Positions 17,046-24,875 of a stretch of 46,824 nucleotides of DNA are shown here, in pieces (the first letter of the stretch is position 1; the number at the start of each line of letters is the position of its first letter). Location: the IMG/VR virus record IMGVR_UViG_3300037149_000098, positions 1 through 46,824 of that record, one strand, 5' to 3'. Position numbers and translations under genes: made by a program. The notes below the pieces were generated by a model, which did not search any database, had not been told where the DNA came from, and worked only from the letters and a program-made list of their open reading frames with translations. Source of the stretch: a virus.

Positions 17046-17158
17046 AAGTGCGGATGACCTGGGACCACGGCTCCCATGCCTCACGGCGGGTCATCTCCTG
17101 GGTAGCGGGTGGGGTTAAACTCCCCGTCTGCGGAAAGGTTCGAATCCTTTCGCACCTA
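17046..17158 (+). tRNA. tRNA-like element, atypical (possible Leu-UAA class II)
   Basis: The T arm is textbook: stem AAAGG/CCTTT around TTCGAAT at 17139-17145. Bases 17151-17157 (CGCACCT) pair 6 of 7 with AAGTGCG at 17046-17052 as an acceptor stem. CCG-TCTG-CGG at 17124-17133 fits a class II variable arm, and an arm with loop GTTAAAC (17114-17120) would present anticodon TAA. The D arm does not fold normally. Instead a 43-base insert-like structure (7-bp stem 17053-17059/17089-17095 enclosing two small hairpins) occupies the 5' half. It may be an unusual, interrupted or degenerate tRNA. No CCA is encoded. The - strand GIY-YIG gene ends exactly at its 3' edge. Confidence 0.4.
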
Positions 17159-18052
17159 CAGTCTTCCCCGCGCAAAACCTTCAGCTACTTCAGAGGGTTT
17201 TGCGCGAAGTTCTATGACCCCATTGTTATACCAATAAACCCCTAGAAGGGGACTCTCACCATCCGGTGTGCTAAACACTTTCTTTCGACCTTTCAGTGCT
17301 TTTGACTTGGCTTTATTTTGTTTTTCTTTTTCCTCATCAGTCAAGCTAGCCCAGTAGGCTCTCTGTTTAGCTGATGCTATTTCGCTTCGTAGTTCTCGCT
17401 GCTCTTCTGTCATTGCAGCTTCGCGTCTAGCTGCTACATCTCTTCCGATTTGAGTGAGACGTTCTTTATCCTCCTCTGTTAGACTAACTCTATAGTTCTT
17501 TATACCTTCTCGTTGCGCTTGAACAGTCTTGGTGTAGAGAGCTTCCTGTTCTTCCTGAGTTAACTGTCTCTTCCATGTCTTCAATCGCTCTGCTCCAGCT
17601 ACCTGTAAAGCAGTCCGCTTCTTTGAATTCTTTTCCCAGAACTCAACTGTTCCTTGCAGTCTTTCCTTTTTCTCCTCATCTGAGCATTCTTTCCAATAAT
17701 TTACCATCTGGGCCGAATGTAAAGCTCTCGTTTCATCGGTGCAATTCTTCAAGGGGTTCACGGCAATGGGGCAGACGTTATATCCAATCTCTCTGTCGTA
17801 TGATTTTAACAAATCCAGATACCGCTGCTCTTTTTGATCAAGTTCTTCCACTGAGCATTCACATAAAACCTCAAATGTAAACTTTTCAATTCCATATTTT
17901 TTGACAGCCGCCAGCAGATGCCGATTGTGGTGGGTGCCTTTTCTGAGTTTGCTCAGGTGTGACCAGAGCCGCCCTTGAAGATTGATGGATTGACCCACAT
18001 AGACCTTGCCGTTCACAGTATTAGTTATTAGATAGATACCACTTTTCCGCAT
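17156..18052 (-). CDS. GIY-YIG homing endonuclease (free-standing, opposite strand)
   Basis: 298 residues, the only convincing - strand gene. The N-terminal GIY-YIG nuclease shows GIYLI at about 5-9, VYVGQS at about 17-22, Arg at about 28, and the E-x-F-T-F-E strand with its following Glu-rich helix. The middle is a long basic/acidic repeat region with recurring T-x-E-E-x-E/R-x-x units, like NUMOD-type spacers. The C-terminus WYNNG...GFARGR is a small domain often seen at the end of homing endonucleases. Its stop codon abuts the tRNA-like element and its start lies 12 bases from the start of the CHC2 gene on the other strand. Mobile by family knowledge. Confidence 0.88.
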   Translation of the reverse strand: MRKSGIYLITNTVNGKVYVGQSINLQGRLWSHLSKLRKGTHHNRHLLAAVKKYGIEKFTFEVLCECSVEELDQKEQRYLDLLKSYDREIGYNVCPIAVNPLKNCTDETRALHSAQMVNYWKECSDEEKKERLQGTVEFWEKNSKKRTALQVAGAERLKTWKRQLTQEEQEALYTKTVQAQREGIKNYRVSLTEEDKERLTQIGRDVAARREAAMTEEQRELRSEIASAKQRAYWASLTDEEKEKQNKAKSKALKGRKKVFSTPDGESPLLGVYWYNNGVIELRAKPSEVAEGFARGRL

Positions 18053-18063
18053 GGAGCCCTTTC

Positions 18064-18693
18064 GTGGAAGAAAATCTTGATTTTGAGTTTGGAGACAAGC
18101 TACCCTATCTGGATGATGAGATTCATCCTGACAGGTGGCTTCGGGCCAGAAATGAAATTGATCACGTAGCCCTTTTGGAAGAGTTCATTAAGAAACCCAT
18201 AATGGGGAATGTCATAAATTGCCCGTTGGGGATTCACCGAGACTCTACCCCTTCCTTTAATATATACAGACAGTCCAATTCTTCACATTGCTTTGGTTGC
18301 CCTGGAACCACGAAAGAGCAGTACAATGACAACGTGAACCTCGTCTCCAAATGGTTTGGTATCAATAAAGTAGCTGCCTTGCAATGGCTAGAGAAGCATT
18401 TTAAGCTCCCCCCGATTGCAGGACAACCTATCGAACCTGACGAGGAAGAAGAAAGGGACGAGGAGGAATCCGATCCATTCACGGTGAAGGATCTGGTTCC
18501 AATGTTCCTTACGATAGCCCCCACTCTGATTGAAACAGTGGATGACGCTAAGTATCTGATAAAGAAATACTTCTTGGCTCTTCATCTTGACGATCCACTA
18601 TTTTTGGCACGGGTTCTTGGACGAAAGCGGCTTGAGAGTATTAGATTATCAGGACGAGTGTCGAATGAAGGAATTGGAAGAAGCAATAAATGA
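18064..18693 (+). CDS. CHC2 zinc-finger primase protein (lacks TOPRIM)
   Basis: 209 residues, GTG start after GGAGCC. Residues 53-79 form a DnaG-type CHC2 zinc finger: C53-P-L-G-I-H58-R-D-S-T-P-S-F, then H-C76-F-G-C79. This domain reads the template for primer synthesis. The rest has a helical segment like the zinc domain's tail (NLVSKWFGINKVAALQWL), an acidic linker near 125-140 and a helical C-terminus. There is no TOPRIM catalytic domain, whereas the gene at 32544 has a TOPRIM but no zinc finger. I infer a primase split over two distant genes. It overlaps the DNA polymerase gene start. Confidence 0.8.
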   Translation: MEENLDFEFGDKLPYLDDEIHPDRWLRARNEIDHVALLEEFIKKPIMGNVINCPLGIHRDSTPSFNIYRQSNSSHCFGCPGTTKEQYNDNVNLVSKWFGINKVAALQWLEKHFKLPPIAGQPIEPDEEEERDEEESDPFTVKDLVPMFLTIAPTLIETVDDAKYLIKKYFLALHLDDPLFLARVLGRKRLESIRLSGRVSNEGIGRSNK

Positions 18694-21600
18694 GCAAGAT
18701 CCTGTAATAACGGGAAAGAAGCCTCGTAAAAAGAAGGAAAAGGCTGAGAAAAAGCCCAAGGCCCCCAAAGTAATTAAAACCCTCCGTGAGATATTTATGG
18801 AGAGGTTGGCCCTCATCGATATCGAAAACTTGAAGAAGCCATGGATGGCTACCAAATCGTTCAGGTTGATTGATACGGCGGAGGAGCTTCAACGCTGGGT
18901 TGATATGGTCATGAGCGATCCTGGACGCTCCCAGACCCACTCATGGGCTGCTCACACTGGCCCCGTCATTGCGGTGGACACCGAGACGGATGGCCTGGAT
19001 ATTCGTGTAGTTGAAGGGAAGATGCGAACCAAGCTGGCAGGAGTCTGTCTGTCAGCCGATGGACTGGAAGGTCTCTACATTCCGGTCGGGCATGAGAATG
19101 GGAAGAACATTCCCGCCACTGAGTTGGCCCCGATCCTCCAGAAGCTCTTTGACCAGTGCCACCTCGTATTTTTTAACGCCAAATTTGACCGTGAGGTATT
19201 GCGACTCAGCCTTGGTCTGACTTTCAGGGATTACCCGTTCTTTGAAGATGTACAGACGCTGACCTACCTAGATGACCCTAAAGCCAAAGTTGATGACAAA
19301 GGGGCTGGCAGCCTTCAAGAGGGCCTGAAGAATCTTTCCAAGGTGAAGCTGGGGTTTGAACAGATTGAACTGGAAGATCTGGTCAAGGTCAAGGCCAAGG
19401 TATGGAATGTGGAGTTGGAGAAGTACACCCAGCGTATGGTTTACTGCCCATTCACTTGGGTTCCTACAGAAATGGCTCTTTGGTACGCGGCTTCTGATGC
19501 AATTACCACTTGGCTGCTCTGGCGATTATTCCACCAGGAGCGAGATTTCTCCCAGATGTTGGGGGTCCATCGACTTGACCATCTATTAGTGGACACCATT
19601 ACCTGGATTGAGCGGCAGCGTCCTCGTGTGGATGGGGATCGTCTGCAAAATACTATTGACTTTCACGCTAGTCGGGTGAAGCAACTTACTGAAGAATTGG
19701 GTAAGATTTCCGGCATCGAAAATTTCAATCCCGGCTCTACTCCTCAGATCACCAAAATTCTTTTTGAGGACAGGGGTATGGAGGTGATTGAACGGTCTGA
19801 GAAGACTAACGATCCGTCTACAGCTATTGGGGTGCTGAAAGAGCTTCATAAACGATACCCTACTGATGAATTTCTGATTAAATTGATGGATTTTCGTGAG
19901 TACGCGGCTCTGCATCCAGCTAGTATGCGTTATGACCCAGTTGACCACACAATTAGGTTCTACCTCAAACAGAACGTTGTGGCTGGCGGTCGTCTCGCGG
20001 CTGCGGGTGGAGAGTTTGAAAAGGATGGCGGGTGCCAACTTAACCCCCAGGCTATCAAGAAGGTGGGTGGAAATTGGTGGGTCAAAGGGTGGCTGTTGGA
20101 CACGCTTCCAGAAGAGTTCGCCGCTCTGACGATTCTCACGGAGTATCCGGACCCCTCTATGCTAGAACCCTCTTGTGTTAAGGATGGAAAGATCGCCCCC
20201 AATATCGACTCCAATAACCACACGGCCACCTATTTTGGCAGACGCTACTGCATGGTCCCCTCCTGTAAGTCTTGTTTACGGGCGCTAAAACCAGAGCGGA
20301 TAGACGCCAATGAGATTATCAATTTCCGAGGTCTGATTGTTGCGGATCCAGGCTGGACGATGTTCAGTTCTGACTACAGCAATATTGAAATGAGAGTAGC
20401 AGCAAACATTTCAAAAGAACCGCTATTCATCAAGGAGTTCATGGAAGGGACGGGAGACTTCCACTCTCTCACCGCTATGGCCCTTTTCCCTGAGTTTTCT
20501 AATCCCAACACCCCCAAGGCCAGAAAAAAAGAGCTTCGTGCATTGGCCAAAATTATTAACTTCGCTTTGTTGTATGGCGGGACTGCCTATACGATCAAAG
20601 AGAACATGAATAAGGAGGGGTTCAACATTAGCTTTGAAGAAGCTGAAGAACTGGTCCAAAAATATTGGGATTCAGTGCCCACGTTCGCCGCATGGTGCCA
20701 GAATAAGCGTGATGTGGCCAGAGCGAAATTGATCTGCCGTACTCCAACGGGTCGGATCGTTAATTTTGAATCAGCCATGAAGGGATTCCGTATCCATAAG
20801 CCAGAGCAGTGGGAGAAGGACAATTTCTGGGAGTGGAAGAAGTTATGTAAGCGTGAGGTAGAGCTTACTCGCTTGGAGCTTAAAGAGGATGCGTTGGCGG
20901 TAAAGAGGACTGCGGAGGCAATTTGGGCTAATCCTAAATCTGGAGTGCGTAACGTTCAGGAGTTCAATCGTTTCCTGGGCAAGGCAGAGCGGGTAGCCAT
21001 CAACATCCCGCTTCAGGGGACCGCAGGAGATCTAATGCGCTCCGCCCTAAATCGGATTCGTATTTGGGCATTGGCCAACCCAGGTCTAGAGAAGGTGTTC
21101 CGTCTTCACCTTACTGTGCATGATGAAATTGACTTTTCAGTGAAGAATGAGTTCGTACCCTATGTGCTGCCTAGGGTTAACCGATTGATGAAGCTCCGCA
21201 AACTCCATGCATCTAAGGGATGGCCGGTACCTATCGAAACAGACTGTGAGTATGGACAGACCTGGGATGTGAACCAGCACCTTACTGGAGATGATGGTCA
21301 TAAGGCGGCTGGATGGACGGCCATTGCGGGAATGGAAGCTTACACCCCTCCTGATTTCGCTGAAGATGTGGTAGACCGGATTGTTGACACATGGATGAAG
21401 GGCGACCGAGAGCGGGTAACTAAGTGGTTGCAACAGCTTCATCCCAGAGTTCATGGCTATTTGGCAGAGTTTAATGATGACCCTGAGACGGTCCGTCATT
21501 ACCTCATTGTAATGCTCCAACTCCACGAATTTTGGAAAATCGATGAAGATGAAAGTGACACGTTGACCTTGTTGGAGTATGCGGAGGAGAATGGTTTGAA

Positions 21601-22054
21601 GATAACTGAAGAGCCCCTGGTGGGTAATCTTTCGGGCTATTTGAACTCCGTCCCCCCGGAGGACATACCTATTGTCACAGAGGTGGTGTTGGAACCAGAG
21701 GCTCAGTCTGAGCCAGAGCTAGCGGTAGAGCCGGAAACTGAGAAAATCACTTCCATCGAACAGCTTCATGAAATGGTACAGAATGTCGTAGAGATGGCAG
21801 CAGCCGGAGAAGTGGAAGAGGAAGTGTTCTTTCAGGAACCCCCTCGTAAAGAGGTAGCTCAGGTTGTGGGTACAGCCCCAAAAATTCCAGTTGTTCGGAA
21901 TATGGACCTGGATGAACAAAAGGTGTTCAAGACACTAATAGGAGCAGGTTTGGGTAGAAAGGAGATCGAATTTGTTTACGAATTTGATAGCAAATATTAC
22001 AAGATACCTAACACTATTACTGATGTGATTCCCAAGGAATACCTGCTATGTTAG
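18665..22054 (+). CDS. polA: DNA polymerase I (family A) with 3'-5' exonuclease
   Basis: About 1129 residues from the ATG at 18665 (AGGACGAG upstream); the frame also opens at a TTG at 18587. A Lys-rich N-terminus precedes a DEDDy 3'-5' exonuclease: V-D-T-E-T-D-G near 103, the F-N-A-K-F-D block near 180 and Y-A-A-S-D near 275. Polymerase motif A is D-Y-S-N-I-E-M-R-V near 570, motif B is R...K-I-I-N-F-A-L-L-Y-G-G near 624-638, and motif C is V-H-D-E-I near 819. It copies phage DNA with proofreading. Extra features: an insert of about 100 residues between motifs B and C, and a roughly 250-residue acidic C-terminal extension ending in a small folded part. No 5' nuclease domain. Confidence 0.93.
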   Translation: MKELEEAINEQDPVITGKKPRKKKEKAEKKPKAPKVIKTLREIFMERLALIDIENLKKPWMATKSFRLIDTAEELQRWVDMVMSDPGRSQTHSWAAHTGPVIAVDTETDGLDIRVVEGKMRTKLAGVCLSADGLEGLYIPVGHENGKNIPATELAPILQKLFDQCHLVFFNAKFDREVLRLSLGLTFRDYPFFEDVQTLTYLDDPKAKVDDKGAGSLQEGLKNLSKVKLGFEQIELEDLVKVKAKVWNVELEKYTQRMVYCPFTWVPTEMALWYAASDAITTWLLWRLFHQERDFSQMLGVHRLDHLLVDTITWIERQRPRVDGDRLQNTIDFHASRVKQLTEELGKISGIENFNPGSTPQITKILFEDRGMEVIERSEKTNDPSTAIGVLKELHKRYPTDEFLIKLMDFREYAALHPASMRYDPVDHTIRFYLKQNVVAGGRLAAAGGEFEKDGGCQLNPQAIKKVGGNWWVKGWLLDTLPEEFAALTILTEYPDPSMLEPSCVKDGKIAPNIDSNNHTATYFGRRYCMVPSCKSCLRALKPERIDANEIINFRGLIVADPGWTMFSSDYSNIEMRVAANISKEPLFIKEFMEGTGDFHSLTAMALFPEFSNPNTPKARKKELRALAKIINFALLYGGTAYTIKENMNKEGFNISFEEAEELVQKYWDSVPTFAAWCQNKRDVARAKLICRTPTGRIVNFESAMKGFRIHKPEQWEKDNFWEWKKLCKREVELTRLELKEDALAVKRTAEAIWANPKSGVRNVQEFNRFLGKAERVAINIPLQGTAGDLMRSALNRIRIWALANPGLEKVFRLHLTVHDEIDFSVKNEFVPYVLPRVNRLMKLRKLHASKGWPVPIETDCEYGQTWDVNQHLTGDDGHKAAGWTAIAGMEAYTPPDFAEDVVDRIVDTWMKGDRERVTKWLQQLHPRVHGYLAEFNDDPETVRHYLIVMLQLHEFWKIDEDESDTLTLLEYAEENGLKITEEPLVGNLSGYLNSVPPEDIPIVTEVVLEPEAQSEPELAVEPETEKITSIEQLHEMVQNVVEMAAAGEVEEEVFFQEPPRKEVAQVVGTAPKIPVVRNMDLDEQKVFKTLIGAGLGRKEIEFVYEFDSKYYKIPNTITDVIPKEYLLC

Positions 22055-22515
22055 TGACATCTAAAAATCCAAAATATCTCAATTTAGGGCGAGATATTGA
22101 GAACGCTACGCTTCGAATGGCTCATATGCGGCGATTAATCGATATGATGCAGGGGTGCCTTGGGTCTGGCGTGACAGTCCTGGAGTCCTTCAAGGAATTA
22201 GATAATAAGGGAAAGTATGCCAAAGTTGAAGGTGAGAAACTGGAACATCTGGTTCAAGTCAAAATGATTTTGTCAAATATCCAGGAGTGTATTTCTATCG
22301 CTGATAGCGAATTTGAGAAATATGCAAATGAGTTTGACAAATTAGATAAGACATTCATTAGACTGAAGAATGCCCCTCAACCCAAAGAGAAGAAAGCGGC
22401 AGAACCCCAGCCCCAGCTTCCCGAGGCTACAGCAGCCTCATTCCCCGATGCCTTACCGGCTCCCATAGAACCACCCGAACTGCCCGAATCCCCAGAAGAG
22501 TCCAAGGACAACTGA
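22048..22515 (+). CDS. Coiled-coil protein with Pro-rich tail
   Basis: 155 residues; start overlaps the polymerase stop. Residues 10-115 are helical with coiled-coil spacing; the tail is Pro/Glu/Ala-rich (PEATAASFPDALPAP). No known family. Position between polymerase and portal does not settle its role; translational coupling favours co-expression with the polymerase. Confidence 0.6.
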   Translation: MLVTSKNPKYLNLGRDIENATLRMAHMRRLIDMMQGCLGSGVTVLESFKELDNKGKYAKVEGEKLEHLVQVKMILSNIQECISIADSEFEKYANEFDKLDKTFIRLKNAPQPKEKKAAEPQPQLPEATAASFPDALPAPIEPPELPESPEESKDN

Positions 22516-22531
22516 TAAAAATGGACTTTTC

Positions 22532-22548
22532 CTCCCTTTCGTAGGGAG
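22532..22548 (+). promoter_or_regulatory. Hairpin overlapping the portal gene's ribosome-binding site
   Basis: CTCCCT (22532-22537) pairs with AGGGAG (22543-22548) around TTCGT. The right arm is the best Shine-Dalgarno-like sequence before the ATG at 22560, though spaced 11 bases; a GGTGG closer to the start could serve instead. Confidence 0.45.
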
Positions 22549-22559
22549 TTTGGTGGTAT

Positions 22560-24875
22560 ATGGCAGGAAGACGTAGGCAGACGAGAATCAAAGTAGCAAG
22601 TAAGGATATTCCGCAGTTCTCTGTGGGGAAATACTCCAGTTTTGATACCAATGGCACAGTTGTGGACCCCATTAGGAGTGCCTCCTCTGCTGATGCTAAA
22701 GTCAGAATGGCCAATAAGATGCGGAAGAGTGCTGATCTATGGGCTGGAGAGAATGGTCCTGCCAACATTTCTGATTCTGAGAATATTGGCTATTATAGCT
22801 ATGAGTTCCCTGTGGATGCGTTGGAACTCCCGCAATCCAGAGCCCAGGAACTCCGATTTTACCGTCTAGCCTATGATCGTGACCCCATCGTTGGAAGGGG
22901 TATTGATCTCCATACTGAAATCCCCATGAACAAGATCAACCTTGATCGTCCTAAGTGCTCATCTGAGGCTTTTGGAGATTACATTTACGACTTCTATCAG
23001 GGATTGGTAACCAATTCAAGATTGTTTGAGACCCTTCTTCACGCTAGCCGTGAGTATTGGAACATTGGTGAAGCCTTCCTATTCGTAGAGGACGACCCTG
23101 GCATCAAGCCATCTGAGGCGGCTGAAGAGTATGTTCAGGCCATGGATGAACAAGACGATCAGAAAATGGCAGAACAGGGTCAGTCCCGTTCTTATTTCGA
23201 AACTGACAACACCTCTTGGGGTTCTGAAGCGGTCAGCATGACCACCAAGCACTCCTCCGCCAAGTTGGCAGCCCAATTGGGGTTTGATCCTCTTGCTGAG
23301 ACTGACAAGGCTATTCGCAAGAAAGTAGCGGCTCTGACTCAGATTATGAGTGACTTGAAGACCTTGGAAAAGACTGCTGAGGCTAAACAAGCTGCCCCCC
23401 CAGCAGATGATGGAGGTGGAGCAGCCGTTGGAGAATCAACTGATGCCCCAACCGGTGGAGCGGATCTTCCGGCCCCAGGGGATGAGACGGGTGGGGGTGA
23501 CGCAGACTTAGGCTTCGAAGACGACACGGCTGGTGGAGGTGGTGGAATTATGCCCTCCAGCGGTGGCGGAGGCGGGGGAGGGGGCTTTGGTGGCGGTGGC
23601 ATGGATATGGGCCTGGATGATACGGGCACTGGCATGGAGCAGCCTGTCCCTCCTAAAGACTTAGAAACTCGCAGAATGGAAGAAGTGATCAAGCTCTTGA
23701 GGAGAAAGAAAGACCTCTTGGAGGAGTTAGAAGATCTTCATGAGATCCGAAAGAACGACTTCGAGCTTTTCTCGCATCTGTGCAACAAGAATTACATGGG
23801 ATTTGACCGTATTCAGCTTCTTCCGCCTGAAGATGTGGAAATCAAGAAATCTTCAACCTTTGGTTCTGAACCTACGATATTCTATAAGCCCCCAGAAGAC
23901 GCCAAGGCGTCCTATATTGACAATCCGGATACCCCGGATGCGGTCCGAGATAGCCTTTCGGCGGATGGGGTCATCCCCTTGAATGATAACCCATTCAAGG
24001 GCTCTTATGCGATTCATTTCGCTCGTAAAAAAGCCCCATTTGAGGATCATGGACGTAGTATTCTTCAGCGTTGCATGAGAAGTATCATCTACCGTGAGAA
24101 GCTCCGTCAGGTCCAGACAACCATCGCTTCCCGCAATATGACCCCTAAAACTTTAGTGGTCGCTCCGGGTGTGGCGAATGGAGAATTGATGGCCCTTAGA
24201 GGCCATATTGACGAGGCCAAAGCGGATCCGGATTATACCGTAGTGGTGAACTATGAATGCACCTGGAACGAGATTGGTTCTGAGGGTCGCCTTCTCACCC
24301 TGGATGGTGAGTGGAGCCATACCGGCAATGATCTAGCCATCGGTTTGGGCTTCAGTCCTGATATCCTCAACGGCGAAGGGCTCTACAGCAACACCCGTAC
24401 TCAGTTGGATATCCTTAGCACTACCTACCTCCAGTTCCGCGCAGTCGTTGCTTATATCGTGCAGGAATTGATATTCAAGCCCATCGCAATGAAGAAGGGC
24501 TTCTATGAGATCGACCGTTATGGCCGTCCCCGCTGGCTCTACCCAGAAGTAAAATTTGGCCGCATGGCTCTTCGCAATGCCGGAGAGACCTATCAGATGC
24601 TGTTTGATCTTTACCAGAAGGGTTCGGTGCCGGTTAGCGTCCTGCTTGAGCTTCTTGATGTAGACCCAGAAGTTTGCCGTAAGAACCTGGAGGCTGACCT
24701 CTTTACTGTCAATGACTCTAAGTTTAACGCTTTCTTGGAGAACCTCTATAGCAACGTTGCTGGCTCTGGCTCGTTCACTACAACTGACATTGCAGATAAA
24801 TTCAAACGTGCGCTTGGTTTGAAGGAAAAGGATATCGATGAATCTGAGATCGAAGGTTCTGGCGAGGGCATCTAA
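22560..24875 (+). CDS. Portal protein with glycine-rich insertion
   Basis: 771 residues. It forms the ring at the head vertex through which DNA is pumped. Portal-like features: Y-D-R-D-P-I-V-G-R-G-I-D-L-H near 110-123, a W-N-I-G-E-A-F-L-F-V-E segment near 160, the P-P-E-D-V-E-I strand near 420, and the helix-rich FARKKAPFEDHGRSILQRC region near 485-503. The T-R-T-Q-L-D-I block near 615 precedes the long stem helices. Unusual is a low-complexity insert at about 277-360 (Pro/Ala/Gly, then runs of Gly with Met/Asp), which may be a disordered loop. Length is at the long end for portals. No prohead protease or major capsid gene follows; fibres do. Confidence 0.82.
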   Translation: MAGRRRQTRIKVASKDIPQFSVGKYSSFDTNGTVVDPIRSASSADAKVRMANKMRKSADLWAGENGPANISDSENIGYYSYEFPVDALELPQSRAQELRFYRLAYDRDPIVGRGIDLHTEIPMNKINLDRPKCSSEAFGDYIYDFYQGLVTNSRLFETLLHASREYWNIGEAFLFVEDDPGIKPSEAAEEYVQAMDEQDDQKMAEQGQSRSYFETDNTSWGSEAVSMTTKHSSAKLAAQLGFDPLAETDKAIRKKVAALTQIMSDLKTLEKTAEAKQAAPPADDGGGAAVGESTDAPTGGADLPAPGDETGGGDADLGFEDDTAGGGGGIMPSSGGGGGGGGFGGGGMDMGLDDTGTGMEQPVPPKDLETRRMEEVIKLLRRKKDLLEELEDLHEIRKNDFELFSHLCNKNYMGFDRIQLLPPEDVEIKKSSTFGSEPTIFYKPPEDAKASYIDNPDTPDAVRDSLSADGVIPLNDNPFKGSYAIHFARKKAPFEDHGRSILQRCMRSIIYREKLRQVQTTIASRNMTPKTLVVAPGVANGELMALRGHIDEAKADPDYTVVVNYECTWNEIGSEGRLLTLDGEWSHTGNDLAIGLGFSPDILNGEGLYSNTRTQLDILSTTYLQFRAVVAYIVQELIFKPIAMKKGFYEIDRYGRPRWLYPEVKFGRMALRNAGETYQMLFDLYQKGSVPVSVLLELLDVDPEVCRKNLEADLFTVNDSKFNAFLENLYSNVAGSGSFTTTDIADKFKRALGLKEKDIDESEIEGSGEGI

